Positions 1 to 5,932 of a stretch of 7,499 bases of DNA are shown in pieces (position 1 is the stretch's first letter; the number at the start of each line of letters is the position of its first letter). The stretch covers positions 1-7,499 of the forward strand of contig CALEFO010000235.1 of assembly GCA_937877165.1 (NCBI GenBank). Reading direction: 5' to 3'. The position numbers and the translations under genes are program-made. Source of the DNA: an uncultured Lachnospiraceae bacterium. Lineage in GTDB: Bacteria > Bacillota > Clostridia > Lachnospirales > Lachnospiraceae. The notes beneath the pieces are model-generated. The model ran no database searches. It was not told the DNA's origin and was given only the letters and a program-made list of their open reading frames with translations.

Positions 1-1285
1 GGGTCTTCAGGGCGGTTTCCTTCTTCGCCTCCGCGACCTGATACAGAAGGTCCTGCTCCTTTTTCTTCGCATCGCTGATGGTCCGGATCGCACACAGCAC
101 GTGAGTCAGCCTCCCGTTTGCGTCCCGCTTCTTCTCAATCAGGCGCATCTTGTGCCAGCTTCCGTCCTTCATGCGGTATTCCATGGCGACGGAATCGTCT
201 TGTGCCATGCGTTCCGGCAGGGTCTTCAGATCCAAAAATTTCAAAAAGGCTTCCTGATATTCCTCGGCAACCAGTTCCCTGCAGGTTCTCCGGTTCGACT
301 CCAGAAAATCTCCGGATTTCTGATAAGGAAGAATCTTCTCATCCTTATTGGCAACCTCATCATAATGATTGTTTGCCAGATCAATGCGGGAAATATACTG
401 GTAGGTCCGCGCAATCGAAGCAATGATTTCGTTGCCGAGCCTTGCCTCATCCAGGGCCTTTTTCAGCTCCTCCTGAATCTGCTTCTCCTTGTAAAGGATG
501 CTGTCAATGTTCCGGAAGCCGAGAAAAATATCGAAATGCTCCGCATCACTCTGCCCCTTTACGGCATAAGCTTCATAGAAGCTGTGCTGACCGCCGGACA
601 CGCTCTGATAATGATAGGTAATTTTCTCACTGTGAAGGAGACGCTCCTTCATATTCCGACAGGAATGCCAGTCCAGAAACTCCGGCTGATCCTCCGGCAG
701 GATGAAGCGCTCCGCGTAGTGACGGGAAAATTCGTCAAAGGTTGCATACGGCGCAGGATGATCCGTCACCATCTTTTTCGCATTCGTCTTCGCAGAAAGC
801 CGCAGAATCTCATATCTTCCGGTATTGGCTTCGATCCGGTAAATAGAGGCATACTCCGGAGCCAGCTTATCCAGAATCCACTTCTCCCGCTTTTTCTGCA
901 CCGATTCCCCGAAGGACGCGGCAGCCTCCTTCCGCGAACGGATCAGGCAGGCGCAAAATCCCTTTTTCCGGATGGGCAGGATAACCGCATGGTACTCCTT
1001 CTCCCTTCCCATCTCCAGATCGAATTCGCAGGATTTTCCCTCATACGCTGCCTCGTAATAAGCCCGCAGCCACCTGGCGTCTGTTCTCGGCGAAATGCTC
1101 GAATTGGCATGATCCAGAAGCGTTTCCATCCGGTATTCCTTGCTATCTGCAAACGCCTGATTGCAGTAGCGGTAAATCCAGTCCACAGGCTGTCCCTGCT
1201 CGTCCAGAACAACCTCAACAACGCAGCATGCGGCCGGACTGTTATCCATAATATCCAGGCTGAATTTCTTATCATGAGAAGGCAT
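1..1285 (-). CDS. PAS-domain sensory/signalling protein, N-terminal part (runs off left edge)
   Basis: An open frame of 428 codons starts at ATG 1285 and reaches the left edge without a stop, so the C-terminus is missing. A TGA lies in frame five codons upstream, and a GAGGA Shine-Dalgarno sits 9 nt before the ATG, which fixes the start. There is no signal peptide or membrane segment, so the protein should be cytoplasmic. I read three PAS-like modules: about residues 10-118 (begins DIMDNSPAACCVVEV), about 140-262 (YASIYRIEANTGRYEIL ... FDIFLGFRNID) and about 285-405 (IARTYQYISRIDLANNHYDE ... MKDGSWHKMRLIEK ... VLCAIRTISDA). Charged coiled-coil linkers follow at 263-285 and 404-428. The last visible residues (QVAEAKKETALKT) resemble the helix preceding the H-box of clostridial hybrid histidine kinases, so a kinase is my best guess. 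A GGDEF output is the alternative. The gene lies downstream of a c-di-GMP riboswitch and terminator and is probably controlled by them. PAS assignment is fairly sure; output type is inference. Confidence 0.85.
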   Translation of the reverse strand, partial: MPSHDKKFSLDIMDNSPAACCVVEVVLDEQGQPVDWIYRYCNQAFADSKEYRMETLLDHANSSISPRTDARWLRAYYEAAYEGKSCEFDLEMGREKEYHAVILPIRKKGFCACLIRSRKEAAASFGESVQKKREKWILDKLAPEYASIYRIEANTGRYEILRLSAKTNAKKMVTDHPAPYATFDEFSRHYAERFILPEDQPEFLDWHSCRNMKERLLHSEKITYHYQSVSGGQHSFYEAYAVKGQSDAEHFDIFLGFRNIDSILYKEKQIQEELKKALDEARLGNEIIASIARTYQYISRIDLANNHYDEVANKDEKILPYQKSGDFLESNRRTCRELVAEEYQEAFLKFLDLKTLPERMAQDDSVAMEYRMKDGSWHKMRLIEKKRDANGRLTHVLCAIRTISDAKKKEQDLLYQVAEAKKETALKT

Positions 1286-1338
1286 AGCAACAGATCCTCA
1301 CTGTAACTGTTAAAAACATTCCGTTATAATCACGGGTT

Positions 1339-1377
1339 CCGGACTATCTCCGGTTGAAAACATGCGCCGCCGGGCGC
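1339..1377 (-). other. Two short leader hairpins between terminator and PAS gene
   Basis: The roughly 100-nt stretch between the riboswitch terminator and the PAS-gene start contains two perfect short inverted repeats. One is CCGGA-GATAG-TCCGG (1339-1353) and the other GCGCC-CGGC-GGCGC (1364-1377, followed on the minus strand by ATGTTTTC). The second could act as a weak back-up terminator or simply structure the leader. Neither matches a riboswitch class that I recognise. No open frame of its own is apparent here. Confidence 0.35.
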
Positions 1378-1387
1378 TCAAGGTAAC

Positions 1388-1424
1388 AAAAAGCCGCCCC
1401 TCAGAACATTCTGAACCAGGCGGC
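1388..1424 (-). terminator. Intrinsic terminator of the c-di-GMP riboswitch leader
   Basis: On the minus strand GCCGCC (1424-1419) pairs with GGCGGC (1398-1393). An inner stem TCAGA/TCTGA closes a small loop, and a run of five T follows directly (1392-1388). This is a classic Rho-independent terminator about 100 bp before the PAS-gene start codon and about 100 nt downstream of the aptamer, the usual position for a riboswitch expression platform. It would stop the leader transcript before the PAS gene unless an alternative fold prevents it. Confidence 0.88.
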
Positions 1425-1457
1425 CTCTTCGCACTTCTTTAAACCACGAAAAACATA

Positions 1458-1490
1458 AGTCCGCCGTCCCTGCAGGCAGAGAATCGGACT
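1458..1490 (-). promoter_or_regulatory. Hairpin between aptamer and terminator (possible expression platform element)
   Basis: Minus-strand AGTCCG (1490-1485) pairs with CGGACT (1463-1458). Inside, TCTCTG and CAGGGA form a second stem closed by CCTG, giving one long two-part hairpin. Its 3' arm includes GGCGG (1465-1461), which is complementary to CCGCC in the terminator's 5' arm (1423-1419). A 5-bp alternative pairing that opens the terminator is therefore possible. The fold is visible in the sequence; the switching role is inference. Confidence 0.45.
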
Positions 1491-1521
1491 CATCACTCGT
1501 TGGAATCAAAAGAGCTTCATT

Positions 1522-1602
1522 GCAACCGGCTGTCATCATCTGCAAAGCTTCGCAGACCTTAGACCCATCTGGCTTTGTGTCCCCGCTTTTCAACGGGTTT
1601 AC
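1522..1602 (-). promoter_or_regulatory. Cyclic-di-GMP-I (GEMM-I) riboswitch aptamer
   Basis: This RNA element binds the second messenger c-di-GMP. Read on the minus strand, P1 is GUAA (1602-1599) with UUGC (1525-1522). P2 is CCCGUU/AGCGGG capped by a GAAA tetraloop (1597-1582). It is followed by the conserved GGGACxCAAAGCC segment (1583-1571, with A where GACGC is usual), then UCUAAGG, a hairpin UCUGCGA/UUGCAGA, and the closing GACAGCCGGUUGC. Compared with the Vc2 structure from memory, the ligand-contacting G20, A47 and C92 correspond to G1602, A1575 and C1522. G rather than A at the first predicts c-di-GMP over cGAMP specificity. A consensus promoter lies about 50 bp upstream and an intrinsic terminator downstream, so it probably controls transcription of the PAS-domain gene. 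Whether ligand turns it on or off cannot be read with confidence. Confidence 0.93.
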
Positions 1603-1633
1603 TAAAAGGTATTTATTTTTCGGTCATTCTTTT

Positions 1634-1647
1634 GTCAATTACTTGAC
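1634..1647 (-). promoter_or_regulatory. Inverted repeat at the predicted transcript start
   Basis: GTCAA-GTAA-TTGAC on the minus strand is a perfect 5-bp dyad beginning about 7 bp after the -10 box, so it would be at the very 5' end of the riboswitch transcript. It could be an operator for an unknown repressor or a protective 5' hairpin. No family assignment is possible. Confidence 0.35.
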
Positions 1648-1653
1648 GAAGGG

Positions 1654-1682
1654 ATTATACATAACTGCTTACCCGGTGTCAA
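1654..1682 (-). promoter_or_regulatory. Consensus sigma-A promoter for the riboswitch/PAS transcript
   Basis: The minus strand carries TTGACA (1682-1677), exactly 17 bp, then TATAAT (1659-1654), a perfect match to the housekeeping consensus. The start of transcription should fall near 1647, giving a leader of about 360 nt before the PAS gene. The promoter begins only 24 bp after the ABC-F stop codon, with no clear intrinsic terminator between them, so some read-through from upstream is also possible. Confidence 0.9.
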
Positions 1683-1705
1683 TTGCCCTTCTGTAATAGA
1701 TATTT

Positions 1706-3805
1706 TCATCCTCCGAGTGCCTCGGAGAGTTCCTCCCACTTCTCATAGAGCGCTGAGAGCTTCTCTTCGTTGGCGCTTTTTTCCTTCTGAAGCTTTTCCA
1801 GCTTCGGGAGATTGGTGCAGTTCTCCGGAAGAGCCATTTCTTCATCAATGGCTGTGTTGCGATCCTCGAGAGAGGCAATTTCGGTCTCACATTTCTTCAG
1901 GTCGTTCTGCTGCTTGCGAAGCCTTGCCTGCTCCTCCTTCTGCCTCTTGTAGTCCATGCTGCCGCCCGTACTTCCTGCCTGGGAGGAGCTCATCCCGTCC
2001 GAGGCTGACGCATCCCCGGAAGCTCCAATGGGTGTTCCTGTCCTTGCGGCGCCCGGTGCCTGATCGACTTTGCTGCCATCCCCACCCAATGCTCCGGAAA
2101 GCGGGCGGCCGGTCGCCTCGGCAATCCTCTTTCTTTCCTCTTCCTTCAGGGTATTCTCTACCTGCGCGGATTTTTCCAGATAGTAATCATAATTGCCGAT
2201 ATAGCAGTCCGGCGCAGGCTCATCACTCCGGCTTCCCGGATAGTTCAGCATCATCCGGTCGGTCAGTGAGAGAATTCTGCTCGCTGTCCGATTCATGAAG
2301 TACCGATCATGCGAAACATACATAACCGTTCCTTCATAGCTGTTGAGCGCATTCTCCAGCACGTCCTTGGAAACCATGTCGAGATGGTTTGTCGGCTCAT
2401 CGAGAATCAGAAAGTTTGCTTCGGAAAGCATGAGCTTTGCCAGGGAAACGCGCCCCTTCTCTCCGCCGGAGAGATCCGCAATTCTCTTGAACACATCCTC
2501 CCCGGTAAAAAGGAAGGACGCGAGAAGGTTCCGGATCTCCGTGTTGGTCATATCCGGATGAGCCTCCGCAATTTCCTCGAACACGGTGTTCGCGTCATTC
2601 AGGACATGTTGTTCCTGATCGTAGTAGCCGATGTGCACGTTGGTGCCGAAGCGGACCGTGCCGGAGTCGGCAGCGATCTGTCCGATGATGATCTTTAGAA
2701 GTGTGGATTTGCCGGTCCCGTTGCTGCCGATGATGGCGACATGCTCCCCGCGCAGGACATCGAAGGTGATGTCGTCAAAAAGACGGTTCCCGTCAAATGC
2801 CTTGGCAAGATGCCGCACCTGCATGACATCCCGCCCGGAACGGATGCAGGGCTTCAGAGTCAGTCTCATATCATCGCGCAGCTCGACGGGCTTTTCCAGA
2901 ACCTCTTTTTTCGCAAGCTGCTTCTCCCGGCTCTCCGCGCGCTTGATGGACTTCTCGCGGTTGAACTGCTTGAGCTTCGCGATGACCTCTTCCTGATGTC
3001 GGATCTCTGCCTGGTTGTTCAGATATTGATGCCACTGCTGGTCGCGAAGTTTCTTCTTCTCTTCCGAATAAAAGGAATAGTTGCCGTTAAAAACCGTGGC
3101 ATGCGTGTTCTCAATCTCAATGATGTGATTTACGGTCTTGTCGAGAAAATACCGGTCATGTGAGACGATCAGAACTGTCCCGCGGTAATTCGAAAGGTAC
3201 GTTTCCAGCCAGCGGATCGCTGCGATGTCCAGGTGGTTCGTCGGCTCGTCCAGAAGAATGATGTCCGGCTTCTCCAGAAGAAGCTTCGCCAGCGCAACGC
3301 GGGTCTTCTGTCCGCCGGAGAGCGTGCGGACCTCGTGATCAAATTCCTCGTCCGCAAAGCCGAGGCCCCGGAGGACCCCCGTGATCTCGCCCTTATAGGA
3401 GAAACCGTTGCTGTTCTGGAACCTCGTTAAAAGATCGTTGTACTCGATGACAACCTGGTTCAGCTCCTCGCCGGTCAGCTGCTCCATGAGCTTCTCGTCG
3501 AGCGCGATTTTCTTCTCGAGCTCCACCATGTCCTTCTTCACGGTCAGAAGCTCCTCGTAAATCGTCCCTTCAAAGCCAAGGTCCTGATTCTGCGCCAGAT
3601 ACCCGATAGTCGTCTCCCTCGCAAAGGAAACGCTGCCTTCATCCGGCTTCATCTCGCCGATCATGATCTTCAAAAGCGTCGATTTTCCCGCACCGTTGAT
3701 GCCAACGATGGCGGCGCGGTCGCCCTTTTCCAGATGAAAGGTAATATCGGAAAGAACCGGAACCTCCAGGAATGATTTACTGATATGCTGAACCGATAAA
3801 ATCAT
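1706..3805 (-). CDS. ABC-F family ATP-binding protein (duplicated ATPase)
   Basis: This 699-residue protein has two ABC ATPase domains and no membrane segments, the ABC-F layout. Members act on the ribosome as translation factors or give resistance to ribosome-targeting antibiotics; they are not transporters. Domain 1 has Walker A GINGAGKS (35-42), signature LSGGQ (162-166), Walker B ending at E187 and the SHDR switch (215-218). Domain 2 has GSNGTGKS (360-367), LSGGE (445-449), Walker B ending at E470 and SHDR (498-501). Both catalytic glutamates are present. A basic helical interdomain linker spans about 245-320. Residues 571-616 are low-complexity Ser/Gly/Ala/Asp, followed by a charged coiled coil (617-699). 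This resembles the YdiF/Uup-like housekeeping type more than a known resistance type, but the subfamily is uncertain. The gene follows the isocitrate dehydrogenase stop by 25 bp with only a modest AAAGG site, suggesting co-transcription. Confidence 0.95.
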   Translation of the reverse strand: MILSVQHISKSFLEVPVLSDITFHLEKGDRAAIVGINGAGKSTLLKIMIGEMKPDEGSVSFARETTIGYLAQNQDLGFEGTIYEELLTVKKDMVELEKKIALDEKLMEQLTGEELNQVVIEYNDLLTRFQNSNGFSYKGEITGVLRGLGFADEEFDHEVRTLSGGQKTRVALAKLLLEKPDIILLDEPTNHLDIAAIRWLETYLSNYRGTVLIVSHDRYFLDKTVNHIIEIENTHATVFNGNYSFYSEEKKKLRDQQWHQYLNNQAEIRHQEEVIAKLKQFNREKSIKRAESREKQLAKKEVLEKPVELRDDMRLTLKPCIRSGRDVMQVRHLAKAFDGNRLFDDITFDVLRGEHVAIIGSNGTGKSTLLKIIIGQIAADSGTVRFGTNVHIGYYDQEQHVLNDANTVFEEIAEAHPDMTNTEIRNLLASFLFTGEDVFKRIADLSGGEKGRVSLAKLMLSEANFLILDEPTNHLDMVSKDVLENALNSYEGTVMYVSHDRYFMNRTASRILSLTDRMMLNYPGSRSDEPAPDCYIGNYDYYLEKSAQVENTLKEEERKRIAEATGRPLSGALGGDGSKVDQAPGAARTGTPIGASGDASASDGMSSSQAGSTGGSMDYKRQKEEQARLRKQQNDLKKCETEIASLEDRNTAIDEEMALPENCTNLPKLEKLQKEKSANEEKLSALYEKWEELSEALGG
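1711..1727 (-). other. Hairpin at the end of the ABC-F coding region
   Basis: CTCCGAG-GCA-CTCGGAG on the minus strand is a perfect 7-bp stem with a 3-nt loop that encodes the last residues and ends just before the TGA. It is followed by GATGAAAATATC rather than a T-run, so it is not a convincing intrinsic terminator. It could stabilise the 3' end of the operon mRNA or cause pausing. Confidence 0.4.
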
Positions 3806-3830
3806 AATAAAATCTGCCTTTTTCTCTCAA

Positions 3831-5048
3831 TTACTCCCTCCGCAACTCCTCCAGTGTATCACGGACTGCCAGAATAAAGGCCTCCGTATCAAGAGACTGT
3901 ACGTTCGGAAGTGTCGTAATGGCCGCAAGATCCCCTGTCATCTTGCCGGACTCAATCGTGGCAAGCGTTGCCTTTTCCAGCTGATCTGCGAACTTCACAA
4001 GCTCACGCAGATCATCCAGCTCGCCACGCTTTCTCAATGCTCCCGTCCAGGCGAAAATCGTCGCTACCGAGTTCGTGGACTCCTTCTCGCCCTTCAGGTA
4101 TTTATAATAATGCCGCTGCACCGTGCCGTGCGCCGCCTCATACTCATAGGCTCCCGTCGGAGAAACAAGCGTCGAGGTCATCATTGCAAGCGACCCGAAG
4201 GCCGTTGCCATCATGTCCGACATCACATCGCCGTCATAGTTCTTCAGGGCCCAGACAAAGCCGCCCTCGGAGCGGATCACGCGGGCCACTGCATCATCAA
4301 TCAGCGTGTAGAAATATTTGATTCCTGCCGCCTCGAATTTGCCCTTGTAGGCGCGGTCATACAGATCCTGGAAAATCTCCTTGAAGTTCCCGTCATAGGT
4401 CTTCGAAATCGTGTCCTTCGTGGAGAACCAGAGATCCATCTTCTTGTCATAGGCATAATTAAAGCAGGTCCGCGCAAAATTCTCAATGGACCGGTCCGTA
4501 TTGTGGATACCCTGAACGATTCCGGCTCCGTCAAACTCGTGGATCAGCCTTCTGTGTTCAATGCCGGTATCCGCCTCCGTGTAAACAAGCTCCGCCTTTC
4601 CGGGGCCGCCGATCTTCATTTCTGAATTCTTGTACACATCGCCGTACGCATGACGGGCCAGCATGATCGGAGCCTTCCAGGTGCGCACGTAGGGTTCAAT
4701 TCCCTTCACCAGAATCGGTCCCCGGAACACGGTCCCGTCCAGCATCGAACGGAGTGTCGCGTTCGGACTCTTATAGAGCTTCTTCAGATGATACTCCTCC
4801 TGCCTTGCCCGGTTCGGGGTGATCGTCGCGCACTTGACCGCAACGCCGTACTCCTTTGTCGCATTGGCAGCGTCCTTCGTCACCTCATCATCGGTCTCAT
4901 CGCGGTGCCGAAGGCCCAGGTCATAGTATTCGGTCTTCAGGTCTACATACGGAAGGATCAGATCCTCCTTGATCATCTTCCAGATAATTCTTGTCATCTC
5001 ATCGCCGTCAATCTCCACGATGGGGGTTGTCATCTGAATCTTAGCCAT
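3831..5048 (-). CDS. icd: NADP-dependent isocitrate dehydrogenase (eukaryotic-type)
   Basis: Converts isocitrate and NADP+ to 2-oxoglutarate, CO2 and NADPH in the cytoplasm, supplying carbon for glutamate. The 405-residue product matches the dimeric eukaryotic-like subfamily in length and sequence, not the E. coli Icd type. The isocitrate-binding set is intact (T77, S94, N96, R100, R109, R132, Y139, K211), as are the metal-binding aspartates D251, D274 and D278. The HGTVQRH segment (307-313) keeps the Arg-His pair that selects NADP in this family. The frame stays open to an upstream ATG at 5123, but family alignment and the GAGAGG site 9 nt before ATG 5048 (MAKIQMTTPIVEIDGDEMTR) make 5048 the real start. 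It lies 111 bp after the GntR gene and 25 bp before the ABC-F gene. Beside the citrate-synthase-like gene it forms a 2-oxoglutarate-producing pathway. Confidence 0.96.
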   Translation of the reverse strand: MAKIQMTTPIVEIDGDEMTRIIWKMIKEDLILPYVDLKTEYYDLGLRHRDETDDEVTKDAANATKEYGVAVKCATITPNRARQEEYHLKKLYKSPNATLRSMLDGTVFRGPILVKGIEPYVRTWKAPIMLARHAYGDVYKNSEMKIGGPGKAELVYTEADTGIEHRRLIHEFDGAGIVQGIHNTDRSIENFARTCFNYAYDKKMDLWFSTKDTISKTYDGNFKEIFQDLYDRAYKGKFEAAGIKYFYTLIDDAVARVIRSEGGFVWALKNYDGDVMSDMMATAFGSLAMMTSTLVSPTGAYEYEAAHGTVQRHYYKYLKGEKESTNSVATIFAWTGALRKRGELDDLRELVKFADQLEKATLATIESGKMTGDLAAITTLPNVQSLDTEAFILAVRDTLEELRRE

Positions 5049-5057
5049 ATTCCCGAT

Positions 5058-5063
5058 CCTCTC
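5058..5063 (-). promoter_or_regulatory. Ribosome binding site that sets the icd start
   Basis: GAGAGG on the minus strand lies 9 nt before ATG 5048. The longer in-frame alternative from 5123 would translate straight through the inverted repeat 5076-5114 and add 25 residues not seen in this family, so this site supports the shorter protein. Confidence 0.8.
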
Positions 5064-5075
5064 TTCTTTTCTTGT

Positions 5076-5114
5076 TTTCTTCTGCAAATGTCCGGTGAAA
5101 ATTTGCAGAAGAAA
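5076..5114 (-). promoter_or_regulatory. 14-bp perfect stem-loop between GntR gene and icd
   Basis: TTTCTTCTGCAAAT (5114-5101) and ATTTGCAGAAGAAA (5089-5076) are exact inverted repeats around an 11-nt loop TTTCACCGGAC. The stem is AT-rich, and the sequence after it on the minus strand is purine-rich (ACAAGAAAAGAAG), not a T-run, so it does not look like a standard terminator in the operon direction. It sits 12 bp upstream of the icd Shine-Dalgarno. Likely roles are mRNA stabilisation or processing that sets different dosage for icd, or a protein-binding site. Confidence 0.6.
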
Positions 5115-5159
5115 GGCACTCACTGCACGTTTTTCAAAGAATCCCTCTCCTGGAAAACA

Positions 5160-5906
5160 CTAAGCCTGCGGCGTACCCTCTTTTCCCATATCCTTCTCTG
5201 GAACCTGATCCGAAGCACTGTCACTTTTATAAAGATCGAACAGTCCGTTCTTCACCATGTTGCTGTAGGCGTTATGCATGTGTTCGGACGCAAGCTTCTC
5301 CGCAAGATCCGGATTGCCAGCCTTGATGGCCTCCATAATGCCGTGATGCTCCTGATTGGACGCGATCGCGCGCTCCGGCGTGGAAAGGGTCCTCCTGCGA
5401 ATTCGCATGACATACTGATGATAATCCACCAGAAGGTGCTCCAGCATCTTGGAATCGCCGGATTCGTACAGGATCCGGTGGAACTGGTTGTCCAGCTCCG
5501 CCATCTGCTCCATGTTGCCCTTCTTCGCGTGGAACTCGGCGAGATAGACATTCTCCTCCATCTCATCCATCTGTTCCTTCGTGATGTGCTCGCAGGCCCA
5601 GCGGGCACACAGGCCCTCCAGGCGGGCGCGGATCATATAGATGTCATGGACATCCTTCGCCTGGATGCCAGTGACAAAAGCCCCGCGGTTCGGAATGATC
5701 TGAACCAGTCCCTCCAGCTCCAGCTGGCGGAGCGCCTCACGGACCGGTGTTCTCGACACTCCCATTTCCTGGCCGATCGCGACCTCCTTCAGCTCTTCAT
5801 TTTCCTTATATTTGCCGTTCAGGATGTCGTCGCGGATTTTGTGAAACACTCTCCCGCGAAGCGAATACTGATCGCTCACATCCCTTTTTACATCATAATT
5901 GTTCAT
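5160..5906 (-). CDS. GntR-family transcriptional regulator, FadR/FCD subfamily
   Basis: A 248-residue DNA-binding regulator. The N-terminal winged helix-turn-helix covers about 14-80, with the typical GntR segment MGVSRTPVREALRQLELEGL (48-67) and wing IIPNRGAFVTG. The C-terminal all-helical FCD ligand domain covers about 85-225 and keeps likely metal/ligand residues D139, H143, H187 or H188, and H209 or H211. FCD domains usually sense small carboxylates, so citrate, 2-oxoglutarate or a related acid is a reasonable guess from context only. The tail (228-248) is polar and probably disordered. The start at 5906 has AAAGGA 4 nt upstream. The gene lies 25 bp after the citrate-synthase-like gene and is likely its operon partner, controlling the operon through the inverted repeat at 7392-7409. 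Confidence 0.94.
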   Translation of the reverse strand: MNNYDVKRDVSDQYSLRGRVFHKIRDDILNGKYKENEELKEVAIGQEMGVSRTPVREALRQLELEGLVQIIPNRGAFVTGIQAKDVHDIYMIRARLEGLCARWACEHITKEQMDEMEENVYLAEFHAKKGNMEQMAELDNQFHRILYESGDSKMLEHLLVDYHQYVMRIRRRTLSTPERAIASNQEHHGIMEAIKAGNPDLAEKLASEHMHNAYSNMVKNGLFDLYKSDSASDQVPEKDMGKEGTPQA

Positions 5907-5920
5907 TTTATCCTTTCATA

Positions 5921-5932
5921 ACACCAAGGTGT
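5921..5932 (-). promoter_or_regulatory. 12-bp palindrome between the citrate synthase and GntR genes
   Basis: ACACCTTGGTGT (minus strand) is a perfect 12-bp palindrome that touches the stop codon of the upstream gene and lies 5 bp before the GntR Shine-Dalgarno. It has too little loop to be a strong RNA hairpin, so if functional it would more likely bind a dimeric protein. Chance occurrence is possible. Confidence 0.3.

Noticed and set aside
101..1306. Long plus-strand open frame of 401 codons opposite the PAS gene
   Set aside because: The minus-strand frame has recognisable PAS-like modules, a fixed start and a Shine-Dalgarno. The plus frame is rich in Leu/Ile/Arg without domains, typical of an antisense shadow.
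1378..1593. A 71-codon minus-strand open frame beginning MKSGDTKPDGS
   Set aside because: It lies entirely within the riboswitch aptamer and its expression platform and ends inside the terminator region; the sequence is explained by RNA structure and has no convincing ribosome binding site.
1610..1638. Second TTGACA on the minus strand (1638-1633) as a tandem promoter
   Set aside because: At 17 bp spacing the -10 would be TAAATA, only three of six consensus bases, and transcription would start at the very edge of the aptamer. The perfect promoter just upstream is sufficient.
1706..3805. ABC-F protein as an antibiotic-resistance determinant
   Set aside because: Nothing in the sequence ties it to a known resistance subfamily, and its place next to housekeeping genes suggests a translation factor.
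5049..5123. N-terminal extension of isocitrate dehydrogenase (start at 5123)
   Set aside because: The extension MSAFLLQIFTGHLQKKTRK comes from the intergenic inverted repeat, is not part of the family, and the good Shine-Dalgarno is at ATG 5048.
4650..5921. Long plus-strand open frame of 423 codons
   Set aside because: It is antisense to parts of icd and the GntR gene and reads across their intergenic stem-loop. Both opposing genes have clear family motifs.
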